Below, one piece after another: positions 1 to 6,759 of a stretch of DNA of 13,012 nt. The DNA is taken from NCBI GenBank assembly GCA_946042585.1, contig CAMGDO010000007.1:1-13012 (forward strand), given 5' to 3'. Under the pieces are notes generated by a model. The model was given only the letters and a program-made list of their open reading frames with translations. It was not told where the DNA came from and ran no database searches. How positions within the stretch are numbered: the stretch's first letter is position 1; every line of letters begins with the position of its first letter. The position numbers were made by a program, and so were the translations under genes. The stretch is from an uncultured Clostridia bacterium. Its GTDB lineage: Bacteria > Bacillota > Clostridia > Christensenellales > Aristaeellaceae.

Positions 1-297
1 GCTTTTGGTATTGAGCATGAAGGAGGTCGCCTCCGTCATGCCGCGTTCATATACATACCGGCCAATGCAGCGCGCGGCGTTTCCGCACATTTCCGCTTCG
101 CTGCCGTCGCGGTTGAAAATCCGCATGGCAAAAGGCGCGCTCTCATCCGGTTCAATCAGCACAATGCCGTCGGCGCCCACGCCCGTATGCTCACGGCACA
201 TATCCAGGGCCAGACGCGAAGGATCAGACACATATTCCTCAAAGCAGTTGATAAACAGATAGTCGTTGCCAATCCCGTGCATCTTGGTAAAGCGCAT
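1..297 (-). CDS. dapF: Diaminopimelate epimerase, N-terminal part (runs off left edge)
   Basis: Diaminopimelate epimerase converts LL- to meso-diaminopimelate, the precursor of lysine and of the peptidoglycan cross-link; it is cytoplasmic and needs no cofactor. The 99 visible residues begin MRFTKMHGIGNDY, the classical DapF N-terminus with the substrate-contacting Asn in GND. Residues 70-77 read MCGNAARC, which contains the first catalytic cysteine (Cys71 here). The second catalytic Cys, near residue 215-220 in the family, lies outside the window. The ATG at 297 gives the canonical start; only a G-rich stretch (GGGGGAAT) precedes it, so the ribosome site is weak. It lies 57 bases downstream of argS on the same strand with no convincing promoter or terminator between, so cotranscription with argS is likely. 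Family assignment is firm; the operon is inferred. Confidence 0.95.
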   Translation of the reverse strand, partial: MRFTKMHGIGNDYLFINCFEEYVSDPSRLALDMCREHTGVGADGIVLIEPDESAPFAMRIFNRDGSEAEMCGNAARCIGRYVYERGMTEATSFMLNTKS

Positions 298-354
298 TCT
301 ATTCCCCCATTCGTTTGCTTCCGTCTGCCGTATAGCCTGCACCAATTCCCGTAT

Positions 355-2061
355 TTACATGCGTTCGGGCGCTTCCATACCGATCAGATACAGACCGGTT
401 CTGATAACGCAGTGCACCGCATCCGTCAGCTGCACGCGCGCGGCAATCGCGCCTTCATCGCCGTCCAGAATCCGATGCTCATAATAGTATTTGTTGTATG
501 CCTTGGCCAGCTCCGTCGTTGCGCGGGTGATGATATACGGCTCGTTGGAGCGGCAGGCGGCGCGCACATCCTCCGGGAAGCGTGCCAGCAGGCGCAGGAT
601 ATACTGTGCTTCGTCATCGCACAGCGCGCTGTAATCAGGCGCAGCCGTCTGCACTCCCGCCTTGCGCAGCACCGAGCAGCAGCGCGCGAAGGTATACTGC
701 ACATACGGACCTGTATCGCCCTCGAAATTGAGCGCGCGATCCCACCAGAAGTCAATATCCTTGATGCGGCTGTTCTGCAGATCGGAATATACCACCGCGC
801 CAATGCCCACCTGACGGGCGACCTCCTCCTTGTTCTCAAGGTTCGGATTCTTTTCTTCGATGATCTGCAAAGCCTTTTCCTGTGCGCGCCTGAGCAGATC
901 CTCCAGATACACCACGCGCCCCTCGCGGGTGGACAGCGTCTGTCCCTCATAGCTGACCATACCAAAGGCCACATGCTCAAGATCCTTTGCCCAGTCATAT
1001 CCCATCAGCTCGATGGTCTTGAAGCACTGGCGGAAATGCAGATCCTGCTGATAGGCCACCACATACAGGCACTTGTCAAAGTGATAGGTGTCCTTGCGGT
1101 AAAGCATGGCGGCCAGATCGCGCGTGGCATAGATTGTCGCGCCGTCGCTCTTTACGATAATGCAGGGCGGCATCTTGTATTCTTCAAGATTGACAATCTT
1201 CGCGCCGTCGGAGTCCTCCAGCAGGCCTTTCTCCTTCAGCTCGTCAATCACGCGGCCCATCTTGTCGTTGTAGAAGCTTTCGCCCGCATAGCTGTCAAAG
1301 GAAACGCCCAGAATATCGTACACCTTCATGGCGTCGCGCAGCGTTACTTCCTTGAACCAGTTAAAGATCTCCAGCGCCTCGGGATCGCCGTCTTCGATCT
1401 TCTTGAACCACGCGCGGCCTTCATCCTCCAGCGTCGGATCTTCCTTGGCCTCTTCATGGAAGCGCACATACAGGCGGGTCATTTCATCCACACCGCCCTT
1501 TTCCACATCCTCGCGCACGCCCCATTTCTTATAGGCGCAGATCATCTTACCAAACTGCGTGCCCCAGTCGCCCAAGTGGTTGATAGACACCGTCTTCCAG
1601 CCCAGGAAATCATAAATACGGCGCAGCGAATGGCCGATCATCGTGGTGCTCAGATGACCGATATGGAAGCGCTTGGCGATATTGATGCTCGAATAATCCA
1701 GACACACCGTCTTTCCCGCGCCATCCTGCCCGCCGCCCCACTTTTCGGGCGCAGCCATCACCTTTTTCAGCGTATCAGCCGCAAAGTTCTCGCGGTTCAG
1801 AAAGAAATTCAAATAACCGTTCACCGGCTGCGCGGTGCACGTTTCGGGATGATTGATAGCAGCGGCAATCTTCTGCGCGATCACGGGCGGGCCCATGCGC
1901 AGTGCCTTGGAGAGCTTGAAGCACGGAAAAGCGAAATCGCCCAGCTTGCTGTCCGGCGGCACTTCAAGCAGCGCCTCATAGTTCACGCCCGTCTCCACGC
2001 CCGGAAATGCTTCCTGTACAGCTTCATCCACGATCTGCGCGATCAAGGTCTTGATTTCCAT
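355..2061 (-). CDS. argS: Arginyl-tRNA synthetase
   Basis: A class I aminoacyl-tRNA synthetase that charges tRNA-Arg with arginine in the cytoplasm. At 568 residues it has the usual length. Residues 1-90 form the N-terminal additional domain that recognises the tRNA. The catalytic Rossmann domain starts near 118 with YSSINIAKRFHIGHL, in which the HIGH signature is at 133-136. The KMSKS region has the degenerate form typical of bacterial ArgRS (GMVS...TLSTREGRVV, residues 367-384). The anticodon-binding DALR domain occupies about 450-568 and ends in PERM, the usual ArgRS terminus. The ATG at 2061 has AGGGAGG upstream at 2072-2080. A sigma-A promoter at 2100-2128 leaves a leader of only about 30 bases, too short for a T-box, so arginine-specific T-box control is not supported. 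dapF follows. Confidence 0.97.
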   Translation of the reverse strand: MEIKTLIAQIVDEAVQEAFPGVETGVNYEALLEVPPDSKLGDFAFPCFKLSKALRMGPPVIAQKIAAAINHPETCTAQPVNGYLNFFLNRENFAADTLKKVMAAPEKWGGGQDGAGKTVCLDYSSINIAKRFHIGHLSTTMIGHSLRRIYDFLGWKTVSINHLGDWGTQFGKMICAYKKWGVREDVEKGGVDEMTRLYVRFHEEAKEDPTLEDEGRAWFKKIEDGDPEALEIFNWFKEVTLRDAMKVYDILGVSFDSYAGESFYNDKMGRVIDELKEKGLLEDSDGAKIVNLEEYKMPPCIIVKSDGATIYATRDLAAMLYRKDTYHFDKCLYVVAYQQDLHFRQCFKTIELMGYDWAKDLEHVAFGMVSYEGQTLSTREGRVVYLEDLLRRAQEKALQIIEEKNPNLENKEEVARQVGIGAVVYSDLQNSRIKDIDFWWDRALNFEGDTGPYVQYTFARCCSVLRKAGVQTAAPDYSALCDDEAQYILRLLARFPEDVRAACRSNEPYIITRATTELAKAYNKYYYEHRILDGDEGAIAARVQLTDAVHCVIRTGLYLIGMEAPERM

Positions 2062-2099
2062 TTCAAAAATACCCTCCCTGGTAAATAGATGCGTCGATT

Positions 2100-2128
2100 A
2101 TTGTAGCACGAAAGCGGTTTTTTTACAA
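2100..2128 (-). promoter_or_regulatory. Predicted sigma-A promoter of argS-dapF
   Basis: Read on the minus strand, the -35 is TTGTAA (2128-2123, 4 of 6 consensus), then 17 bases, then TACAAT (2105-2100) preceded by TGC, which makes an extended -10. The predicted start near 2093 lies about 12 bases upstream of the argS ribosome site. This is a reading of motifs only, without experimental support. Confidence 0.7.
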
Positions 2129-2172
2129 TTATCCGCACACATTTCTATATACTTTTCTTTTTCTTTTCCCGG

Positions 2173-2201
2173 TAGTCAAACCGCCTGTCGCGTGATATAA
2201 T
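2173..2201 (+). promoter_or_regulatory. Predicted sigma-A promoter of the C26 hydrolase operon
   Basis: TAGTCA (2173-2178, 4 of 6) and TATAAT (2196-2201, perfect) are separated by 17 bases, with TG at 2193-2194 forming an extended -10. The start would be near 2208, about 20 bases before the AGGAGG of the hydrolase gene. It diverges from the argS promoter. The 44 bases between the two -35 boxes contain a pyrimidine-rich tract (about 2150-2170). Confidence 0.75.
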
Positions 2202-2241
2202 GCCAAAGTACCCTGAAATTCTCTGCCAGGAGGAATAAGAC

Positions 2242-2943
2242 ATGCCCGTCATTGCATTAAGTCCTATCTGGGATGACGAAAAGAACCGCCTGTGCATGTC
2301 CACAGACTATGTCAACGCCGTCCTTCATGCCGGCGGCGCGCCCATCATTCTGCCCTATACCGATGATGAAAAGGCGCTGTGCGCAGCGCTGGACGCCGCC
2401 GACGCCGTGGTGCTCACAGGCGGCTGCGATGTGGATCCCGCCACCTACGGCGAGGAAAAGCTGCCCTGCTGCGGCGGTATCTCCGCGCTGCGCGACCGCA
2501 TCGACCAGATCATCATCCGCCATGCACTGGAAAAGCACATGCCCATTCTGGGTATCTGCCGCGGCATGCAGATCATCAACGTTTTCCTGGGCGGCACCCT
2601 GTATCAGGATGTCGCCGAGCAGTTTGGCGCTTCTCTGAAGCATCCCTGCTATGACACGCCCCGGGATCCCGTGCACGGGATGCAGCTTGAGCAGAACACC
2701 CTGCTGTACAGCGTGCTGGGCAAAGAGCACATTCAGGTCAACAGCCGCCATCATCAGGCGGTCAATGTGCTGGGCAAAGGCCTGCGCCCCAGCGCGCGCG
2801 CAACGGACGGTCTGATTGAGGGCATGGAATTTATCGAGCCCTATCCCATGCTGTGCGTGCAATGGCATCCCGAATCCCTGGAGGATCGCTATGAAACGCA
2901 CCGCAAATTCTTCCGCTGGCTGGTCAGCGAGGCGGGCAAGTGA
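2242..2943 (+). CDS. Gamma-glutamyl-gamma-aminobutyrate hydrolase-like (peptidase C26, class I GATase-like)
   Basis: A cytoplasmic hydrolase of the class I glutamine-amidotransferase fold, peptidase C26 branch. The best-known member, PuuD, cleaves gamma-glutamyl-GABA in putrescine breakdown, but the true gamma-glutamyl substrate here cannot be told from sequence. The 233 residues match the family length. Visible marks are TGGCDVDPATYG (59-70), the nucleophile elbow GICRGMQ with Cys106, the NSRHHQAV segment (167-174) and QWHPE with His209 and Glu211, which completes the triad. The ATG at 2242 is preceded by AGGAGG at 2228-2233. The stop overlaps the ATG of the next gene in TGATG, so the two are probably translated together. 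No other putrescine genes are adjacent, so a polyamine role is not supported by context. Confidence 0.9.
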   Translation: MPVIALSPIWDDEKNRLCMSTDYVNAVLHAGGAPIILPYTDDEKALCAALDAADAVVLTGGCDVDPATYGEEKLPCCGGISALRDRIDQIIIRHALEKHMPILGICRGMQIINVFLGGTLYQDVAEQFGASLKHPCYDTPRDPVHGMQLEQNTLLYSVLGKEHIQVNSRHHQAVNVLGKGLRPSARATDGLIEGMEFIEPYPMLCVQWHPESLEDRYETHRKFFRWLVSEAGK

Positions 2944-3674
2944 TGCGCATCGCGCTTATTGCCGACCTGCATGGCAATTTTCCCGCCGTGCAGGCGCTGG
3001 AAAAGGATCTGCTCGCGCGCAGCGTGGATGAAATATGGTGTCTGGGCGACATCGTCGGCAAGGGGCCCTCTTCCCCCGCCACCTTTGACTGGGCCATGAG
3101 CAACTGCTCCATCATTCTGCGCGGAAACTGGGACGAAGGCGTGGGCAAACGCCTGTTCAGCCGCAATGACGCCTTCTATTATGAACAGCTGGGCGCAGCA
3201 CGGATGGAGCGTCTTCTGGAATTACCGCTGGAACATCATGCCGTTTTGTCAGGGCGGCGCCTTCGGCTGATGCACGGCAGACCCGTCATGCCCGTTCTGC
3301 AGGCGACGCACGAACCCGAGAGCGAGCTTCTGTGGCTTTTCAAGCCGGATTTTGACACCGTGGGCTATGCGGACATCCATCGCCCGGGGCTGCGCTCTCT
3401 CAACGAAGGCCGGCTGCTCTTTTCCATCGGCAGCGTCGGCAATAATCTGGGCGGTCTGCCCATGGTCAGCTACGCGCTGATGCAATGCAGCAGCGGCGCC
3501 GCGCCCGCGCCGTTTGAACTGAGCTATATCTGTCTGCCCTATGATCGTCAGCAGGCCGTGCGCGACGCTGAAAACGCGCCCCGTCTGCACAAGCGCGAGG
3601 CCTATATCCGCGAGGTGGAGACCGGTATTTACAGCCGCAAGCCGCCCCTCTCCAAGGGAAAAAGCGCGGAATGA
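2943..3674 (+). CDS. Calcineurin-like metallophosphoesterase (Metallophos_2 type)
   Basis: A cytoplasmic phosphoesterase with a two-metal centre; the family includes YfcE-like phosphodiesterases, and the substrate here is unknown. The 243 residues show the blocks in order: ADLHGN with Asp8 and His10, LGDIVGKGP with Asp36, RGNWDEG (the usual GNHD motif with Trp in place of His; Asn62) and LMHGRP with His111. The usual GHTHxP block is altered to GYADIHRP (141-148), keeping His146 but replacing the first His, perhaps by Asp144. SIGSVGNN...YALM (161-180) matches the common NPGSVG...YALL tail. I chose the ATG at 2943, which overlaps the upstream stop as TGATG and has a GAGGCGGG ribosome site; an in-frame GTG at 2940 is the alternative. 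A strong terminator follows. Confidence 0.88.
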   Translation: MRIALIADLHGNFPAVQALEKDLLARSVDEIWCLGDIVGKGPSSPATFDWAMSNCSIILRGNWDEGVGKRLFSRNDAFYYEQLGAARMERLLELPLEHHAVLSGRRLRLMHGRPVMPVLQATHEPESELLWLFKPDFDTVGYADIHRPGLRSLNEGRLLFSIGSVGNNLGGLPMVSYALMQCSSGAAPAPFELSYICLPYDRQQAVRDAENAPRLHKREAYIREVETGIYSRKPPLSKGKSAE

Positions 3675-3726
3675 TTCTTTCGCGCATCCGCCTTGATCGT
3701 ATTCTTCTGTATGCTTCCAAAAAACG

Positions 3727-3759
3727 AAGGGCTGTCTCCCGGTGAGACAGCCCTTTTTT
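3727..3759 (+). terminator. Intrinsic terminator, probably bidirectional
   Basis: A 10-base-pair stem (GGGCTGTCTC at 3729-3738 with GAGACAGCCC at 3744-3753) closes a 5-base loop and is followed by six T. The stem extends by two A-T pairs. On the opposite strand the hairpin is followed by a T-rich stretch (TTCGTTTTTT), so it can also end the sigma/anti-sigma transcript arriving from the right. Confidence 0.95.
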
Positions 3760-3764
3760 GTCCG

Positions 3765-4937
3765 TTATTTGCCTTTGTTCTTTTTCCCGCGCACCGCATG
3801 CCGCACCAGCTTCACCAGCACGATCAGAGCCGCCAGCCCCACGCCCCAGGGTAGCGCCACCACGACGAATACCGCCGCGCTCTGTGCCAGTTCGCCCGCC
3901 AGCTCCATCGAAGCCTCAAACGCCTTCACGATGCGCTCGCCCAGCGGAAGCGCCTTTTCGCCTGCCGCGTCGGCGTTTGACACCTCGCGCAGCGTCACAT
4001 AGACATACGAATCATTCACCCGGCTGTCGTAGTTGTTCAGCTGCCCGGTATAGGAATCGATCATATACTGCGTGTCGCTGATCGCGCTTTCCAGCTCAAT
4101 CAGATCCGCCATGGTATCCGCCTGCTGCATCAGCTGCTCCAGCCGTTCCATCTTGGCCAGCTGCGTATCCAGCCGCGACTGCACATCATAATAATCGCCG
4201 CTCACATCCTCGGAATATTCCGAATAGGATGCCATGCTGCCCACGCCGTTCAGGCTGTCCAGAAACGCATCCAGCTGATCGGAGGGAATCCGCAGCGTCA
4301 GATTCGCGCGGCGCAATGTGCCCGTTCCCTGATCGCCGGAAATCGAAAGGCTCTCCACCCGTCCGCCGAATTCTTCCGCCTTTTCGCGCAGCATGGCATA
4401 GTCCGCGTCATACTGCTGCGTCCTCATCGTGAAATTCACCGTGCGGATGATCTTACTTGCCTGCCCGGCTGCATTGGCCGTTTCCAGCGAAGCGGCGTCA
4501 TACTCCGCCGATTTGAGCATATAGGTATCGCCCGTCGCATACCCGTAATCCTCGCTGGTCATCGAATACTGCCGCGCGCTCGTCAGCGGGGTATCCCTGG
4601 GCGTATCCAGCCCCCAGCCATTCATGAAGCTCAAAAGCGTTCCGCCCGCCACCACTGTCACGGCAGCGGCCGTTGCCAGGATCTTTCTCCACGGGAACTT
4701 CTTTACATTGTCCTTCATTTCCCTCTGTTCCTCCTTTTTGATCAGCTCGCGCCATCCGGAGGAAAACTCCTGCGGTACTTCTTCCACTGCGTCCATCCCG
4801 TGCATATCCTGCCTGAGCTGCCACAGAAACGCGCATTCCTCGCATTCCCGGGCATGCTGTTCCATTTCCTGTTTCTGCACGTCCGTCAGCTCCTCCCAGG
4901 GCGCGTCAAGAAGCAAAGCAAAATCAGCGCAATTCAT
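3765..4937 (-). CDS. Zinc-finger anti-sigma factor fused to DUF4349 domain
   Basis: A 390-residue membrane protein, predicted to bind and hold the ECF sigma factor encoded just upstream. The N-terminus is a short zinc-binding anti-sigma domain: Cys3, then His28-x3-Cys32-x2-Cys35 (HARECEEC). A first membrane segment spans about 86-104 and a second about 354-377, followed by a basic tail (RGKKNKGK), so both ends should be cytoplasmic and residues 105-353 outside. The outer part carries a DUF4349 domain (about 160-380) with a long helical coiled-coil stretch near 250-300. The ATG lies inside the stop of the sigma gene (ATGA, 4-base overlap), indicating translational coupling. What DUF4349 senses is unknown. 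The anti-sigma role is inferred from the motif and the gene pair. A bidirectional terminator follows. Confidence 0.9.
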   Translation of the reverse strand: MNCADFALLLDAPWEELTDVQKQEMEQHARECEECAFLWQLRQDMHGMDAVEEVPQEFSSGWRELIKKEEQREMKDNVKKFPWRKILATAAAVTVVAGGTLLSFMNGWGLDTPRDTPLTSARQYSMTSEDYGYATGDTYMLKSAEYDAASLETANAAGQASKIIRTVNFTMRTQQYDADYAMLREKAEEFGGRVESLSISGDQGTGTLRRANLTLRIPSDQLDAFLDSLNGVGSMASYSEYSEDVSGDYYDVQSRLDTQLAKMERLEQLMQQADTMADLIELESAISDTQYMIDSYTGQLNNYDSRVNDSYVYVTLREVSNADAAGEKALPLGERIVKAFEASMELAGELAQSAAVFVVVALPWGVGLAALIVLVKLVRHAVRGKKNKGK

Positions 4938-5509
4938 TTCTTTTGCCTCCCTTCATACTGTTGAACGTGACAGCTTTCATTTTGTTCCCCGTTTTTTAAA
5001 AGAATTTGCCTTAATTTTTCGCGGGCGCGGTTGATGCGGCTCTTCACCGTGCCTTCCGGCAGCTGCAGAATCCGCGCGATGTCCTCATAGGATGTATTCT
5101 GGAAATCGCGCAGGATCAGCGCGGCTCGCTGCTCGTCCGGCAGCTGCCTGACAGCCTGCCGCACCGCCTCCTGCCTTTCCTGCGCCTCCAGCTGCATATG
5201 CGGCGTCTTTTCCGCGCTGTCGGGCACATCAAAGCCGCTTTCGTGCAGCACATCCAGCGATGTAATATTCTTTCGTCTGCGCAGCGCGTCGATGCAGGTA
5301 TTGTGCGCAATCCGGTACAGCCAGGTTTTCATATGCGTATCGCCCTGAAAGCGGTCAAAGGCGCGGTAAGCGCTGAGCATCGCTTCCTGCGCGCAGTCGA
5401 GCGCGTCCTCCCGGTTGCCCATCATCCGCAGGCACAATAAATACACAGGCCGCTCATATTCCGCGACCAGCCTTTCAAAGCGTTCAGCCTTGCTTTCTCT
5501 CAGGCTCAC
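4934..5509 (-). CDS. ECF (sigma-70 family, RpoE-like) RNA polymerase sigma factor
   Basis: An extracytoplasmic-function sigma factor that directs RNA polymerase to a set of stress or envelope promoters. Region 2 is visible as ERPVYLLCLRMMGNREDALDCAQEAMLSAY-like blocks with KTWLYRIAHNTCIDALRRRK (the -10 contact). Region 4 reads LPDEQRAALILRDF...SYEDIARILQLPEGTVKSRINRAREKLR, the -35-binding helix-turn-helix. I chose the GTG at 5509 (191 residues). The frame is open up to an ATG at 5584, but a good promoter lies at 5546-5574 inside that extension, so the long form could not be made from it. A GTG at 5521 is the other option, and the choice between the two GTGs is uncertain. The gene overlaps the anti-sigma gene by 4 bases. 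No ECF-type promoter for self-activation is evident upstream. Confidence 0.93.
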   Translation of the reverse strand: MSLRESKAERFERLVAEYERPVYLLCLRMMGNREDALDCAQEAMLSAYRAFDRFQGDTHMKTWLYRIAHNTCIDALRRRKNITSLDVLHESGFDVPDSAEKTPHMQLEAQERQEAVRQAVRQLPDEQRAALILRDFQNTSYEDIARILQLPEGTVKSRINRAREKLRQILLKNGEQNESCHVQQYEGRQKK

Positions 5510-5545
5510 AGGCGTTTCCACTTCCTTTCCCCAACGCTTTCGTTC

Positions 5546-5574
5546 ATTATAGCAGATTTCTGCGCATCTGACCA
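5546..5574 (-). promoter_or_regulatory. Predicted sigma-A promoter of the ECF sigma operon
   Basis: On the minus strand: TGGTCA (5574-5569, 4 of 6), 17 bases, then TATAAT (5551-5546) preceded by TGC as an extended -10. The spacer holds a small inverted repeat (GCAGA, 2 bases, TCTGC; 5552-5563) directly beside the -10, a possible operator. The predicted start near 5539 is upstream of both GTG candidates of the sigma gene and downstream of the ATG at 5584. Confidence 0.75.
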
Positions 5575-5584
5575 GTCTTCCCAT

Positions 5585-5613
5585 TTGACATTTCCCACCG
5601 CTGTGGCTATACT
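5585..5613 (+). promoter_or_regulatory. Strong predicted sigma-A promoter of galE
   Basis: TTGACA (5585-5590, perfect) and TATACT (5608-5613, 5 of 6) are separated by 17 bases, the best promoter in the window. The start would be near 5620, so the in-frame ATG at 5622 would be essentially leaderless and the ATG at 5643 with its AGGAGG is the real start. Only 10 bases separate this -35 from that of the divergent sigma-operon promoter. Confidence 0.88.
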
Positions 5614-5642
5614 ATAGTAGAATGAAAAAAGGAGGAGCTCTT

Positions 5643-6674
5643 ATGCGTTTTCTTCTCACCGGCGGCGCCGGATACATCGGTTCCCATACCTGCGTATGTC
5701 TGCTCAATGCCGGTCACGATGTTGTCGTGCTGGATAATTTTGTCAACAGCTGCCCCGAAGCCATCCGCCGGGTGGAACAGATCACCGGACGCAAGGTAGC
5801 GCTGTATGAGGGCGACTGCTGCGATGAGAGCATCGTCAATCATGTGCTGGATCGTGAGCAGATCGATGCAGCCGTTCATTTTGCCGGTCTCAAAGCCGTG
5901 GGCGAATCCGTCAGCATTCCTCTGAATTATTACGAAAACAACCTGGGCGCCACCATCACCCTGTGCAAGGCGCTGGCAAAGCATCATGTCAAGCGCATTG
6001 TCTTTTCCAGCTCCGCCACGGTATACGGCGACAGCAAAATCGTCCCCATGCGCGAGGATCTGCCGCTGGGCGAATGCACCAATCCCTACGGCTGGACAAA
6101 ATGGATGAGCGAAAGGATTCTGCGCGACACCGCCTATGCCGACAAGGACTGGTCGGTGGTTCTTCTGCGCTATTTCAATCCGGTCGGCGCGCATGAAAGC
6201 GGGCTGATCGGTGAAGACCCCACGGGCATTCCCAACAACCTCATGCCCTTCATCTGCCAGACCGCCGCCGGCGTTCGCCCCATGCTGAATATTTTCGGCA
6301 ATGACTATGACACCCCCGACGGCACCTGCATCCGCGACTATATTCACGTGATGGATCTGGCCAGCGGCCATCTCAAGGCGCTTGAATATGCCTGCGAGCA
6401 CAAGGGAACGGAGATTTTCAATCTGGGCACGGGCGAAGGCTGCAGCGTCAGGCAGATGGTGGAGGCCTTTGAGCGCGCCAATCACCTGACGCTTCCCCAT
6501 CAGTATGCACCGCGCCGTCCCGGCGATATCGCGCAATCCTTTGCCGATCCTGCCAAGGCGCAGGCCGTGCTTGGCTGGCAGGCCACGCATACGATTGAGG
6601 ACATGTGCCGCGACGCCTGGAATTGGCAAAGCCACAATCCGCACGGCTACCGCACAGAGAATCCGGCAGAATAA
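5643..6674 (+). CDS. galE: UDP-glucose 4-epimerase
   Basis: An NAD-dependent short-chain dehydrogenase/reductase-family enzyme of the cytoplasm that interconverts UDP-glucose and UDP-galactose, for galactose use and for surface polysaccharide precursors. The 343 residues match the usual length of about 338. The NAD-binding TGGAGYIGSH motif is at the N-terminus and DN follows the second strand. SSSATVYG carries the catalytic Ser/Thr region and NPYGWTK is the YxxxK catalytic pair. RYFNPVGAH and the DYIHVMDLASGH block are typical of GalE. The ATG at 5643 sits 7 bases after AAGGAGG (5629-5635); an in-frame ATG at 5622 is rejected because it coincides with the predicted transcription start. Other galactose genes (galK, galT) are not adjacent, so a role in making UDP-galactose for envelope sugars is equally possible. 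Confidence 0.96.
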   Translation: MRFLLTGGAGYIGSHTCVCLLNAGHDVVVLDNFVNSCPEAIRRVEQITGRKVALYEGDCCDESIVNHVLDREQIDAAVHFAGLKAVGESVSIPLNYYENNLGATITLCKALAKHHVKRIVFSSSATVYGDSKIVPMREDLPLGECTNPYGWTKWMSERILRDTAYADKDWSVVLLRYFNPVGAHESGLIGEDPTGIPNNLMPFICQTAAGVRPMLNIFGNDYDTPDGTCIRDYIHVMDLASGHLKALEYACEHKGTEIFNLGTGEGCSVRQMVEAFERANHLTLPHQYAPRRPGDIAQSFADPAKAQAVLGWQATHTIEDMCRDAWNWQSHNPHGYRTENPAE

Positions 6675-6721
6675 GCCGTTCCCCTGCCCCGCGCCATTCA
6701 AACCGAAAAAGGCACAAGAAT

Positions 6722-6754
6722 AAAGCACGGACGTCCACATATCCGTGCTTTTTT
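6722..6754 (+). terminator. Intrinsic terminator of galE, possibly shared with the convergent gene
   Basis: AAAGCACGGA (6722-6731) pairs with TCCGTGCTTT (6742-6751) around a 10-base loop, and a run of T ends at 6754. The convergent gene stops at 6760, six bases away. On its strand the hairpin is followed by a moderately T-rich tail (TTTATTCTT), so it may work in both directions. Confidence 0.9.
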
Positions 6755-6759
6755 CATGC

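Noticed and set aside
187..2088. 633-codon open frame on the plus strand opposite argS
   Set aside because: It lies antisense to an unmistakable argS and dapF, has no recognisable motif and no ribosome site; it is a by-product of codon bias in argS.
2062..2100. T-box leader for argS
   Set aside because: The predicted leader is only about 30 bases, with no stem-loop, T-box sequence or terminator.
5607..6740. 377-codon frame on the minus strand opposite galE
   Set aside because: Shadow of galE; no motif, and galE on the plus strand has a promoter, ribosome site and full set of family motifs.
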